The translations under genes were made by a program, and so were the position numbers. DNA of 64,000 bases from DATKDF01 sp963752045 (lineage in GTDB: Bacteria; Acidobacteriota; Vicinamibacteria; Vicinamibacterales; SCN-69-37). Of the stretch, positions 28,424-38,846 are shown in pieces. The notes under the pieces are model-generated. The model saw only the letters and a program-made list of their open reading frames with translations, was not told the DNA's origin and ran no database searches. The stretch is taken from the NCBI GenBank assembly GCA_963752045.1, contig CAVVWN010000008.1:620001-684000 (forward strand). The letters are read 5' to 3'. Numbering within the stretch: the first letter of the stretch is position 1; the number at the start of each line of letters is the position of its first letter.

Positions 28424-29175
28424 CGTCGGGTGTGCGCCTTCTTCGCCTGCCACTCGTGCGCGTGGGCCAGGCCCTGGAGCAGCCCGAAGTCGAACCGAGA
28501 GACCGGATTCAGTGACGAACGCAGCCGCGCCAGTACCGACGCATGCGTGCCAATCTGCGTGCCGATGGCGCCCAGCAGCGCGCGCACCCGTGGCGGCTCG
28601 TACTTCGCCACCTTCAACAGGCGCTCGAATCGGCCGGGCGCGCGGCACAGATCCAGAGTCCGCCGAACGGTCTCCTGTGGTGACAGTCCGCTCGTCTTGC
28701 CGGCTCGCCGCAGAAAGTCCAGGAGCGCGGCTTCCGTGTCCGAGAACCTGGCCCACGCTTCCGGCCGCCGTGTGTGAATCACCGTGTCGCGGCCGACCAG
28801 CTTGCGCGGCAGGCTCGACGCGCTCGTGGCGACTTCGCTCCGCCGCGCGGTCTGAGTGGTGAAACCGAGAAGGTTCGCTGCGGCAATGCCCGCGGGGAAG
28901 ACCGTCTTCGTGCCGGCCGCCAGCTCACGCAGCGTCGCCGGGCTCGGCAGGCTCGTGCCCAGGGCCGTCTGTCGAGAGCGGTAGTAGACCCCCTTGCTCA
29001 GCCGCCGGAGCGTGCCCTTCCGGGCCAGACGAGAGAGCGCCTGCGCGACAGCCGAGGCCGGAAGGCCGGGGAAGTCCTGAAAGCGCCAGAGGCGCTCGCC
29101 GCCAGCCTCAACCATGCGGCGAATCCGGCTGGTGGCTCGCCGGGAGCCGCTCGGCGGTGTCTTACCTCTGCCCAT
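28420..29175 (-). CDS. AbiEi-family antitoxin (DUF6088-like)
   Basis: 251 aa. The N-terminal winged helix (GGERLWRFQDFPGLPASAVAQ, then LSRLARKGTLRRLSKGVYYR) and the following domain (PSPATLRELAAGTKTVFPAGIAAANLLGFTTQ) fit AbiEi-type antitoxins of type IV toxin-antitoxin phage-exclusion systems. These repress their own promoter. The start at 29175 is chosen because a TTGACA promoter places transcription there; in-frame starts at 29205 and 29223 lie inside that promoter. The partner toxin gene overlaps its stop but is truncated, leaving an orphan antitoxin. Confidence 0.78.
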   Translation of the reverse strand: MGRGKTPPSGSRRATSRIRRMVEAGGERLWRFQDFPGLPASAVAQALSRLARKGTLRRLSKGVYYRSRQTALGTSLPSPATLRELAAGTKTVFPAGIAAANLLGFTTQTARRSEVATSASSLPRKLVGRDTVIHTRRPEAWARFSDTEAALLDFLRRAGKTSGLSPQETVRRTLDLCRAPGRFERLLKVAKYEPPRVRALLGAIGTQIGTHASVLARLRSSLNPVSRFDFGLLQGLAHAHEWQAKKAHTRR

Positions 29176-29181
29176 GACTCG

Positions 29182-29210
29182 ACTGTGGGCTGAGCGAGAC
29201 AACATGTCAA
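29182..29210 (-). promoter_or_regulatory. Putative promoter of the AbiEi gene
   Basis: A consensus TTGACA (29210-29205) is followed at 17 nt by CACAGT (29187-29182), and 6 nt later by the ATG at 29175. Related CATGACA/TGACATG steps flank the -35 and could be the binding site of the autorepressing antitoxin. Confidence 0.42.
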
Positions 29211-29348
29211 GTTTTGAGATCAAAAAAACATGACAACTACGCGGACACGACGACCGGATTCACACACGACGCCCACAGGCTGCCGCCATCGGCTGTAGCC
29301 CAGGGGCCGAGCCAATGCCGTAAGTCGTTGAAAGAACAGGGAAAAAGG

Positions 29349-29435
29349 TGGTGCGGAAGGGGAGACTCGAACTCCCACGGTATTGCTACCGCCAGCCCCT
29401 CAAGCTGGTGCGTCTGCCAATTCCGCCACTTCCGC
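29349..29435 (-). tRNA. tRNA-Leu (GAG)
   Basis: 87 nt with encoded CCA. The acceptor stem GCGGAAG pairs with CTTCCGC; the anticodon arm CCAGC-TTGAGGG-GCTGG gives anticodon GAG. A long variable arm (class II) and the T arm GGGAG-TTCGAGT-CTCCC are present. It lies 27 bp downstream of secG, the same order as secG-leuU in Escherichia coli. Its 3' end faces the integrase/AbiE region. Confidence 0.97.
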
Positions 29436-29462
29436 AATTACGGCAGAGGTCTTACCCGTGCG

Positions 29463-29873
29463 CTAGCTTCCAGAACCCGCGCTGCCCTGAGGGGGCGGCG
29501 TTTCGGATCCTGAACCCGTTCCCGTTCCGGCCGGGGGCAACGTGGTCGGCGTAGCCGTGGCCGGAAGCGGCGCGGCGGTCGGAAGCTCCGGCGCGACCTG
29601 GGCCGGGCCCTCGACGCCGCTCACGACCGACCCGCCAGGGGCCGACCGGCCGGCGGCCGTCAGGAGGAACGCGCCCACCATGAACAGCGTGCCCAGGATG
29701 GCCGTGGCCCGCGTCAGTACCGTGGCCCCGGCGCGCGCGCCAAACGCCGTCTGGCTGCTCGACCCGCCGAAGGCGGCCGCAATATCCCCGCCCTTGCCCT
29801 GCTGCAGGAGCACCACGCTCAGGAGCAGGAAGCAGATGAGAACGTACACTATGGTGCCGACGTAGAAGAGCAT
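29463..29873 (-). CDS. secG: Preprotein translocase subunit SecG
   Basis: 136 aa. Two transmembrane helices (about 3-20 and 55-72) flank the conserved cytoplasmic loop LLQQGKGGDIAAAFGGSSSQ and TAFGARAGATVLTR, diagnostic of SecG. It stimulates SecYE-SecA protein export across the inner membrane. The C-terminal 60 residues are a Pro/Thr/Gly-rich tail longer than in most SecG proteins. The ATG at 29873 is chosen because the TATACT element lies 9 nt upstream. tRNA-Leu follows immediately. Confidence 0.92.
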   Translation of the reverse strand: MLFYVGTIVYVLICFLLLSVVLLQQGKGGDIAAAFGGSSSQTAFGARAGATVLTRATAILGTLFMVGAFLLTAAGRSAPGGSVVSGVEGPAQVAPELPTAAPLPATATPTTLPPAGTGTGSGSETPPPQGSAGSGS

Positions 29874-29882
29874 AAGCACCCA

Positions 29883-29912
29883 AGTATACCGAAGGCCCCC
29901 TTCGGGCGACAA
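29883..29912 (-). promoter_or_regulatory. Putative secG promoter
   Basis: TTGTCG (29912-29907) and TATACT (29888-29883) with an 18-nt spacer on the minus strand. The -10 ends 9 nt before the secG ATG, so the leader would be 0-3 nt. tRNA-Leu is probably on the same transcript. Confidence 0.5.
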
Positions 29913-29987
29913 TCCCGGCCACCCTCCGGCAGAAAGGCCGTCTCCGTGACGCTCGGGTCCGACCACCTGCTGGGGTTGAGGAGCTCT

Positions 29988-31028
29988 TCAGCGCACCGAA
30001 CCGCCCCATCGGAACGTGAAGATGGGAACGGTCGACGCGCGCGGGTCGGGCCGGCTGTCGCCCGTGAGCTTGTAGTGGTCGGGCACGGAGGCCCAGTCGA
30101 GGTAGACGTTGCCGCCGAAGAAGAAGCGCTGGTTCGCCGGAACCCCCGGCATCTGGAACAGGTCGTAGCTCCGCTCGGGCGGTGTTGCACCCGCCTGGTC
30201 GGACTGGGGCACGAGCTCCGGAATGCCGTCGCCGTCGACGTCCACGGTGATCCACTCGAGGTGCAGGAGCCGGTGGTAGCTGCGGTCGGCGATCATGGCC
30301 GAGAGCTGCTCGTTGAAGCCGTTGACGATGGCGGCCGCGTCGGGCAGGCTCCGGCGCACGGCGAAGTGAAGCGTTCGCCTGATGAGCGCCGTCCGGCCGA
30401 TCTGCAGGCGCGACTCCGCCTCGGCCGGGAAGTCGTCGAGGATGTACTGCACGACGAGCTCGTCCATCAGCATGTAGTCGACCGTCCCGCCGAGCAGCAT
30501 CTCGAGGCTCTCTTCTTCGCCCTTCGAACGGACGAACGCCGGACCGTCCGTCCGTTCCACGGACTCACCGTAGGAATACCCCTCGATGATCGCGACCTTG
30601 CGGCCCGCAAGGTCCGCCAGTGTCGAAGCTGACACGTCGCTGTCCTTGCGGCCGACCAGCACGAGCCGGTTTTCGAGGTACGGCTGCGAGTAGAGCAGCA
30701 CGCGCTCCCGCTCGGCGTCCTTCCAGAGCGCCGCGCTGCCGTCGAACCGGCTGGCGAGGAGCGATGGCGTCAGCTCGCCCGGAGCGACGACGGTCGTGTC
30801 GGTCGTGATGCCGATCCGGGTGAGCGCCTCGTCCACCAGATCGCTGGCAAAGCTGGGCTGGCCCGGGGCATTGGTGAACGGCGCCCACCTCGTCGAGACC
30901 AGATGCAGATGCCTGGTCTGCCCCTGCACCACGGGTGCCAGCGCGACGAGCCCGAAGAGCAGCAGGACGACGCCGAAGCGCGCGTTCCCAGGTTGAAGAG
31001 GACGGCCGGACCCGAGCCCGTCATGCAT
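29988..31028 (-). CDS. Periplasmic solute-binding-like protein (SBP_bac_3 fold) with an EF-hand-like loop
   Basis: 346 aa. A signal peptide or anchor (about 17-36, ending VVQGQ) is followed by a two-lobed family-3 binding-protein pattern: RWAPFTNAPGQPSFASDLVDEAL opening, FDGSAALWKDAERERVLLYSQPYL, LAGRKVAIIEGYSYGESV and VDYMLMDELVVQYIL. The C-terminal part contains VDVDGDGIPEL, a DxDxDG calcium-binding loop followed by Glu at the right distance. No transporter genes are adjacent, so it could be a free-standing sensor or enzyme-associated protein. ATG 31028 lies 6 nt after a TAGACT element. Confidence 0.68.
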   Translation of the reverse strand: MHDGLGSGRPLQPGNARFGVVLLLFGLVALAPVVQGQTRHLHLVSTRWAPFTNAPGQPSFASDLVDEALTRIGITTDTTVVAPGELTPSLLASRFDGSAALWKDAERERVLLYSQPYLENRLVLVGRKDSDVSASTLADLAGRKVAIIEGYSYGESVERTDGPAFVRSKGEEESLEMLLGGTVDYMLMDELVVQYILDDFPAEAESRLQIGRTALIRRTLHFAVRRSLPDAAAIVNGFNEQLSAMIADRSYHRLLHLEWITVDVDGDGIPELVPQSDQAGATPPERSYDLFQMPGVPANQRFFFGGNVYLDWASVPDHYKLTGDSRPDPRASTVPIFTFRWGGSVR

Positions 31029-31034
31029 ACTGGC

Positions 31035-31040
31035 AGTCTA
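31035..31040 (-). promoter_or_regulatory. Putative -10 element of a leaderless gene
   Basis: TAGACT on the minus strand, exactly 6 nt before the ATG at 31028; no Shine-Dalgarno sequence. The -35 region is weak. The hexamer and spacing are identical to those at 8770-8782. Confidence 0.42.
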
Positions 31041-31206
31041 CCCTCCGGAGGCCGCTCATCTCCATTGCTCCACCGCGCGCCGGAGCGCTCGCGCCCGCCC
31101 CTGCCGGGCGAGCGCGCGAAATCGAGCGTGGCAGCGGTGCGGTAGACTGCGGCCGGGGCAGTGCCCGAGGTCTGGTTCGTGCAGCCGGCGGCCCCGGGGA
31201 GTGAAC

Positions 31207-34200
31207 ATGGCACACGAGATTCGCGACTACACCGCTCACGGAGCGTCCGCGCGCGCGACGGTCTTCGCCGCCCTTGCGCTTGCGGCCGTGCTCGTTCCGG
31301 CCTGGCCGGACCTGTCCGTCCGCGCGCAGGCGCCCCCACCGGTCACGGCGGCGGAACTCTCGGCCCTGTCGTTCCGCAACATCGGCCCTGCCAACATGAG
31401 CGGCCGTTTCGTCGACATGGATGTGGTCGAGTCCGATCCGTACACCATGTACGTGGCCAGCGCGACCGGCGGGATCTTCAAGACGACCGACAACGGCATC
31501 ACATGGACACCGGTCTTCGAGCGCGAAGCGGTGCACTCGATTGGCGACATCGCGATCTTCCAGCCCGAACCCGAACATCATCTGGGTTGGCACGGGCGAG
31601 CGCGCCAACCGGCAGAGCTCGTCGTGGGGCGACGGCGTCTACAAGTCGACCGACGCAGGACGCACGTGGACGAACGTCGGCCTTCGCGACTCGCGCCACA
31701 TCGGCCGAATCGTGACGCACCCGACGAACCCGGACATCGTGTTCGTCGCGGCGATGGGGCACCTCTGGGGCGCGAACGCCGAACGCGGGCTGTACCGGAC
31801 CGCCGACGGCGGCCGCACGTGGACCGCCGTTCTGCAGGTCGACGCGGACACCGGCGTCGTCGACGTCGCGATGGACCCGTCCGACCCGAACGTGATGTAC
31901 GCGGCCGCCTACCAGCGCCGGCGCACGGCCTACGGCTTCCACGGCGGCGGTCCCGGCAGCGGCCTCTACAAGTCGGCCGATGGCGGCTCGACCTGGCGGC
32001 GGCTCTCGGGCGGCGGGCTTGCCGGCCGGCGAGTACGGCCGCATCGGCATCTCGATCTACCGGAAGGACCCGCGCATCGTCTACGTGAGCGTCGAGCAGG
32101 GCAACAAGTACAACGCATCGACCGCGTACATCGAGCGGCGCGCCGGCATCTACCGATCGGAGGACCGCGGGCGAGACCTGGACGTTCATGAGCGACTGGA
32201 ACCCGCGGCCGATGTACGCGAGCCAGATCCTCGTCGATCCGAACGACGACCAGCGCATCTACATGGTCAACAGCTACAGCTTCTCCGACGACGGCGGGAC
32301 GCACGTTCACGGCAGCCGGGGCAGTCGCTCCACGGCGACGATCGGCTCGTGTGGGTGAACCCGCGCGATTCGCGCCACGTCGTCAAGCTCGACGACGGGA
32401 GCATCGGCATCTCGTACGATCGGGGCCTGACGTGGCTCTTCGTGTCGTCGTTGCCGGTGAGTCAGTTCTACCGAGTGGCCGTCGACAACGCGACGCCGTT
32501 CAACGTGTACGGCGGCCTGCAGGACAACGGCTGCTGGATGGGACCGAGCGCGACGTACTTCACGAGCGGCATCCTGAACGAGCACTGGAGCCGGCTCTGC
32601 GGCGGCGACGGGTTCTTCACGATTCCGGACCCGACCGACAACCGCATCGTGTACGCGGCCTCGCAGTACCTGGGCCTGCAGCGCGTCGACACCCGCACCT
32701 GGGAGGCGCAGGACATCAGGCCTGGCGACCCGCGCGGGCACATCAGCGGGCGGCGCAATTTCGACGTCTGGAGTCGCGGCCTGCCCGAGCCCGAGCTCGG
32801 CAATGCCATGCACCCGGCCAACTGGGACGCGCCGTTTCTGCTTTCGCCGCACGACCCGAACACGGTCTATGCCGGCTTGAAGCACCTGTTTCGGAGCCGC
32901 GATCGCGGACGTACCTGGGAGGACCTGGGCGATCAGACCACCGGCACCGATCGGCGCACGCTCCAGATCATGGGGCAGGAGGTGGCCGACTTCGTCGCCT
33001 CGCTCGACGACGGCGTGCCGTACTGGCCGACGATTTCGGCGCTCGCCGAGTCGCCGCGCGTCGCGGGCGTGCTCTACGTCGGCACCGACGACGGGCAGGT
33101 GCGTGTCTCGCGAGACGCGGGCCGGACGTGGACGGATGTCGCAGACCGGGTTCCCGGGCTGCCGAACCGGTCGTGGATTGCGGGGCTCGAAGCCTCGCGG
33201 CACGCCGACGGCGTCGTCTACATGACGGTGGACCAGCATCGGAGCGACGACAACGGCAATTACGTGTACATGTCGGCCGACTACGGGCAGTCGTGGACGT
33301 CGATCGTCGGGCGACCTGCTCCGCCGATCGCGTCGCGCGGACGATTCGCGAGGACACGAGAAACCCGCAGGTGCTGTACCTGGGGACGGAGTTCGGGCTC
33401 TTCGTGTCGATGGACCGCGGACGGCACTGGGTCGATCTCCGCCTCAACATGCCGACGCTCGCCATCAACGACCTCGTCCTGCACCCGCGAGACAACGATC
33501 TGGTGCTCGGCACGCACGGCCGCGGCGTCTGGGTTCTGGACAACGTGGCGGCGCTCCAGGAGTTGACGACTGCAACTACGACCGGCGCGCATCTTGTCAC
33601 CCCCGAGCCGGCTGTGCAGATTCGCCAGACCAATCTCAAGGCGCACATGGGCGACATGGTGTTCCGCGGCGAGAACCCGCCTGCCGGCGCGATCATCGAT
33701 TACTGGCTCGCGCGGGACGGTGCTGACGTCGCGCTGACGGTCCGCGACGCGCAGGGGAGAGACGTGAACCGTGTCGCGGCATCGACGCGCCGCGGCCTGA
33801 ACCGCGTCACGTGGAACCTGCGCCACGCCGACATCACGGCCGACGGGAGCGGTGGCGGCGCGCCCGCGACGGCCGGCCGGGGCGGGCGCGGCCGGGGTGG
33901 GCGCGGTGGCGCCGGCGCGAGGCTCCAGGGGATGCTGGTCGAGCCGGGCACGTACACGGTCCGGCTCGTCGCCGGCGGACAGACCATCGAGAAGCCGATC
34001 GAGGTCCGGGAGGATCCGCGCATCGATGTCTCGGCAGCCGACCGTCGCGAGTGGGTGCGCACGCTCGACGCGATTGCCGGCGTGTGGCGACGCGCGGCCG
34101 CCGTGGTCGCACGACTTCAGGCGTCCGGAAACCCGGAGGATCGACGGCTGGCCTCGTCGGCCCAGGAGTTCCTGAGCGGGCTGTACGGCGCGGTGAGCGA

Positions 34201-34279
34201 CCACACCGGCCCTCCGACCGCCGACCAGGTGTCACAACTCGAGTACCTGCGCGGCGTGGTCGAGCGACTGGAACGGTGA
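31207..34279 (+). CDS. Secreted VPS10/sortilin-like BNR-repeat protein, reading frame broken by about five indels
   Basis: Roughly 1020 aa when frames are joined. A signal peptide ends near SVRAQA. The start ATG at 31207 has GGGGAGTG upstream. Asp-box repeats (SxDxGxTW) recur: STDAGRTWTNV, TADGGRTWTAV, SADGGSTWRRL, SRDRGRTWEDL, SRDAGRTWTDV and SADYGQSWTSI, forming a beta-propeller. A C-terminal region includes an Arg/Gly-rich linker near 33870. Frame changes fall near 31567, 32020, 32170, 32325 and 33345, and each continues the same protein. Homologues are large secreted proteins of unknown substrate, abundant in Acidobacteriota. The breaks look like sequencing indels because every segment remains conserved. 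Confidence 0.78.
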
Positions 34280-34346
34280 GGGAAACGTCCCGTGGCTGCG
34301 GTTGCCGGTACGCCTGAGCCGGGCACCACGAGCCGTCGTGCCCGCC

Positions 34347-35102
34347 TCAGATCGCGTGCTTGACGATGTCGAAGAAGGTGGTGACGTCGAGGCTGGCGCC
34401 GCCGACGAGCGCGCCATCGACGTCGGCGAGCGCGATGAGCTCGGCGATGTTGTCGGGCTTGACCGACCCGCCGTAGAGCAGCCGGCACTTGAGCGCGGCT
34501 TCGGCGCCGAACATCTCCGTGAGGCGCTCGCGGATGTGTCGATGGGCCTCGTCGGCCTCGGCAGGCGTCGCGTTCCTGCCCGTGCCGATCGCCCAGACCG
34601 GTTCGTAGGCCACGACGAGCGAGGCGACGTCGCTCGTGGTGAGTCCGGCGAGCCCGGCGCGAAGCTGCCGGTCCAGGATCGGCCAGCGTGTGCCCGGCTT
34701 CACGCTCCTCGAGCGTCTCGCCGATGCAGGCAATGACGCCGAGGCCGGCGCCGAGCGCGGCCTGATCTTCCGATTGACCCACTCATCCGTGTCGCCGAAC
34801 AGGCGCCGCCGCTCGGAGTGGCCGACGATGCAGTAGTCGGCCCCGGCATCCTTGATCATCACGGCGCTCACCTCGCCGGTGAATGCGCCCTGCGCCTCGA
34901 AGTACACGTCCTGCGCGGCCACCTCCAGATCGGTGTTGCGCGCCGCCTCGGCTGCCGCGGCGAGCGCCGTGAAGGGCGGCGCGACGACGACTTCGACGCC
35001 CTCGACGTTCTTGAGCAGCACGCCGAGCTCACGCACGTAGCCCACGGCGTCGAGCACGGTCTTGTGCATCTTCCAGTTGGCGGCGAGGAGGGGAGTCCGC
35101 AT
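34347..35102 (-). CDS. tpiA: Triosephosphate isomerase, with an internal out-of-frame stretch
   Basis: 251 codons without a stop. Active-site elements are visible: NWKMHK (Lys), YCIVGHSERR (catalytic His) and VVAYEPVWAIGTGRNA (catalytic Glu and loop 6), with LLYGGSVKPDN and GALVGGASLD for phosphate binding. Codons 113-137 read nonsense (RPRSAPASASLPASARRS and onward), but the next frame reads AALGAGLGVIACIGETLEE, the conserved TPI sequence. One base is missing near 34765 and one is extra near 34681. The enzyme interconverts dihydroxyacetone phosphate and glyceraldehyde 3-phosphate. It is third in the gap-pgk-tpiA operon. Confidence 0.92.
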   Translation of the reverse strand: MRTPLLAANWKMHKTVLDAVGYVRELGVLLKNVEGVEVVVAPPFTALAAAAEAARNTDLEVAAQDVYFEAQGAFTGEVSAVMIKDAGADYCIVGHSERRRLFGDTDEWVNRKIRPRSAPASASLPASARRSRSVKPGTRWPILDRQLRAGLAGLTTSDVASLVVAYEPVWAIGTGRNATPAEADEAHRHIRERLTEMFGAEAALKCRLLYGGSVKPDNIAELIALADVDGALVGGASLDVTTFFDIVKHAI

Positions 35103-35110
35103 GGTGGCCC

Positions 35111-36295
35111 TCAGGCTGTGGGCAGGGCGGCCACTCCCGGGAGCGTGCGGCCTCCCAGAAACTCCAGTGACGCGCCGCCGCCGGTCGAGATGTGGGTCAG
35201 TTTATCAGCCACCCCGGCCCGGGTCACCGCCGAGACCGAATCGCCTCCACCGATGATCGTCGTGCCGTCGACAGCCGCCACGGCGCGCGCAACCGCCATC
35301 GTGCCTGCGCGAAGGCATCGATTTCGAACACGCCCATCGGGCCGTTCCAGACGACCGTTCTTGCCGTGCCGATGATCTCGGCGTACCGCTCGGCGGTCTT
35401 CGGCCCGATGTCGAGCCCCATCCGATCGCCAATCGCGGGATCGTCGACGGCGAGCGTCTCGGCCGGCGCGCCGGCCTCGAGCGCCGGCGCCACGACGTGA
35501 TCGACCGGCAGGCCGAACGGGATGCCGCGCGCCTCGGCGCGGCGCCCGCAAGGCCCTGGCCGTCTCGACGAGATCGTCCTCGACGAGCGACCGTCCGACC
35601 GGGAGGCCGGCCGCCTCGAGGAAGGTGTAGGCCATCGCGCCGCCGATGATGATCGCGTCCACGCGCGGCAGCAGGTTCTCGATCACCTCGAGCTTGTCGG
35701 AGACCTTGGCGCCGCCGAGGATCGCGACGAACGGGCGCTCGGGGTTCGAGAGCGCCCGGCCGAGGTACTCGACTTCGGCCGCCATCAGGAACCCGGCCGC
35801 GGCGGCCTCGACGTGATGCACGATGCCTTCGGTCGACGCGTGGGCCCGATGCGCCGAGCCGAAGGCGTCGTTCACGTACACGTCGGCGAGCGCGGCGAGC
35901 GACGCCGCGAAGGCCGGGTCGTTCTTTTCCTCCTCGGCGTGGAAGCGCAGGTTCTCGAGCAGGATCACGCCGCCCGTGTTCGCGGCGATGGTGTCTTCGG
36001 CGAGCGGTCCCACGCAGTCGCCGGCGAAGGCCACGGTCCGGCCGAGCAGCGTGCCGAGATGGGCGGCGACCGGCTCCAGACTGAACTCCGGGTTGACCTT
36101 GCCCTTCGGCCGGCCCAGATGGGAGGCCAGGATGACCGTCGCGCCGTGCTCGAGCGCGTAGTGAATGGTCGGCAGCGCGGCGCGGACGCGCGTGTCGTCG
36201 GTGATGCGCCCGTCACGAATCGGGACGTTGAAGTCCACGCGGATGAACACCCGCTTGCCGTCGAGCGGCAGATCCTTGATGGTCCGGATCGCCAT
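35111..36295 (-). CDS. pgk: Phosphoglycerate kinase, with an internal out-of-frame stretch
   Basis: 394 codons. PGK makes ATP from 1,3-bisphosphoglycerate. Visible tracts: RVDFNVPIRDGRITDD, ILASHLGRPKG, LENLRFHAEEEKND, ILGGAKVSDKLEVI and the ATP-site IIGGGDSVSAV. Between about 35540 and 35305 the frame is wrong; a neighbouring frame gives ALEAGAPAETLAVDDPA and VVWNGPMGVFE, the true sequence. The two indels compensate, so the ORF appears full length. The ATG at 36295 lies 2 bp after the gap stop and the gene ends 8 bp before tpiA. Confidence 0.92.
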   Translation of the reverse strand: MAIRTIKDLPLDGKRVFIRVDFNVPIRDGRITDDTRVRAALPTIHYALEHGATVILASHLGRPKGKVNPEFSLEPVAAHLGTLLGRTVAFAGDCVGPLAEDTIAANTGGVILLENLRFHAEEEKNDPAFAASLAALADVYVNDAFGSAHRAHASTEGIVHHVEAAAAGFLMAAEVEYLGRALSNPERPFVAILGGAKVSDKLEVIENLLPRVDAIIIGGAMAYTFLEAAGLPVGRSLVEDDLVETARALRAPRRGARHPVRPAGRSRRGAGARGRRAGRDARRRRSRDWRSDGARHRAEDRRAVRRDHRHGKNGRLERPDGRVRNRCLRAGTMAVARAVAAVDGTTIIGGGDSVSAVTRAGVADKLTHISTGGGASLEFLGGRTLPGVAALPTA

Positions 36296-36297
36296 GG

Positions 36298-37307
<1,010 letters not shown>

Positions 37308-37405
37308 GGAGACGCTCCTCGTATGGGGCCGATGGGCCGAAGCAAACGCGTCATGTTAGCAAGTTCCGGGGGGCTGGGGGAACCGACGCGGTATTATTCT
37401 CGGCG

Positions 37406-38741
37406 GTGCACGCCCTCTACACGCTCGCCATCGTCGCGCTGGCGGCGCTCCTGTCGCCCTGGTTCGTCTACCAGGCGGTCCGCTACCGCAAGTACATCGG
37501 CAGTCTGCGCCAGCGGATGGGCTACCTGCCGGTCAGCTTCAACCTCGACGGCGACGAGTCCATCTGGATACACGCCGTGTCGGTCGGCGAGGCGCTGACC
37601 GCCCGGGCGCTCATCGGCGACCTGCGGGAGCGGTATCCCGGGCTGCGCATCTTCCTGTCGACGACGACCCTGACCGGTCAGCAGGTGGCGCGGGCCGCGT
37701 CTCAGGGACGTCGACGCCGTCTTCTTCTTCCCGTTCGACCTGCCGCTGTTCGTCAATCGGACGCTGCGGCTCGTGCGCCCGCGGCTCTTCATCATGATGG
37801 AGACCGAGATCTGGCCGAACCTGCTGCGGGCGTGCCGCCGCGACGGAGTCAAGACGATTCTCGTCAACGGGCGAATCTCGCAACGCTCGTTTCCGCGGTA
37901 CCGGCTGGCGCGCGGGTTCTTCCGGCGCGTGCTGGCCGATGTCGATCGCTTCTGCATGCAGAGCGACGAGTCAGCGCGCCGCATCATCGAGATCGGCGCC
38001 GAGTCCGGACGCGGTGACGGTGACCGGCAGCCTGAAGTTCGAGTCGCTCGAGAGTCCCGGCCGCGGCGCTCGGGCGCGGCGCCGGACGCGTGCTGCGGTT
38101 CTTCAGGATTCCCGAGGCGCGCCCGGTGTTTCTCGCGGCGAGCACGCTCAAGGGCGAGGAGGCCGCCGTGCTCGCCGCGTTCGCCGCGGTGCGACGGGCC
38201 CAGCCCACTGCGCTCCTCATCATCGCCCCGCGCAAACCCGAGCGGTTCGGCGAGGCCGAGGCGCTCGCGCGCGCCGAAGGACACCGCGTCGTCCGTCGCA
38301 CCGAACCTCGCCGTCGATGCCGAACCCAAGGCCGACGTCGTCGTGCTGGACACGATTGGCGAACTGGCGCAGCTCTTCCAGGTGGCGACGGTCGTGTTCG
38401 TCGGCGGCAGTCTCGTGGACCACGGCGGCCACAACATTCTCGAGCCGGCCGTGCACGGCAAGCCGATTGTGTTCGGTCCGTACATGCAGAACTTCGCGGA
38501 GATCGCCGAGCGCGTTCCTCGCGAATCAGGCGGCGGTCCAGGTGAGCGGCGCGGCCGAACTCGTGACGCCGTTGTCCGGCTGGCCGGTGACCCGGTGGAG
38601 CGGGCGCGACTCGGCGCGGCGGCGCGCGCGCTCGTCGAGGCCAATCGCGGCGCCAAGGCGCGGACGCTCGAGGCGATTGCGGCCCTGCTGCCGCCGCCCG
38701 GGGCGCGCGGCATCGTGCGCCCGTTCCGGCGCATCAACTGA
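37406..38741 (+). CDS. waaA: 3-deoxy-D-manno-octulosonic acid (Kdo) transferase, broken by about six frameshifts
   Basis: About 445 aa when joined, from a GTG with TATTAT 8 nt upstream. WaaA adds Kdo to lipid IVA at the inner membrane. Conserved pieces, in different frames: an N-terminal helix, IWIHAVSVGEALTARALI, VDAVFFFPFDLPLFVNRTL, FIMMETEIWPNLLRACRR, VTGSLKFESLE, LAASTLKGEEAAVLAAF, LIIAPRKPERF, VVFVGGSLVDHGGHNILEPA and a C-terminal ALVEANRGAKARTLEAI. Breaks fall near 37700, 38005, 38070, 38303, 38513 and 38572. All catalytic segments are intact, so sequence error is more likely than loss of this gene, which is normally essential. Confidence 0.85.
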
Positions 38742-38743
38742 GG

Positions 38744-38846
38744 GGGACGGGTCTGTTTTCCACAGTTTCGCGGGCGCAGGGGCCAGGTCTCCCGCCGGGA
38801 GACCTGGCACCTGTGCGCACGAAACTGTGGAAAACAGACCCGTCCC
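38744..38846. repeat. REP/MITE-like inverted repeat at the waaA-lpxK junction
   Basis: Perfect 27-bp inverted arms: 38744-38770 (starts GGGACGGGTCTGTTTTCC) and 38820-38846 (ends AAAACAGACCCGTCCC). Between them is a second perfect palindrome, 38783-38793 with 38797-38807 (CCAGGTCTCCC / GGGAGACCTGG). The unit begins 3 bp after the waaA stop and its right arm encodes the N terminus of the lpxK reading frame. No transposase is present here. The TCTGTTTTCC core resembles REP sequences mobilised by RAYT enzymes (inference). Confidence 0.8.

Noticed and set aside
31207..34279. Treating the BNR protein, waaA and lpxK as true pseudogenes
   Set aside because: Frame breaks are confined to one 10-kb zone that also includes essential genes, and all conserved segments survive, so sequence error is more likely.
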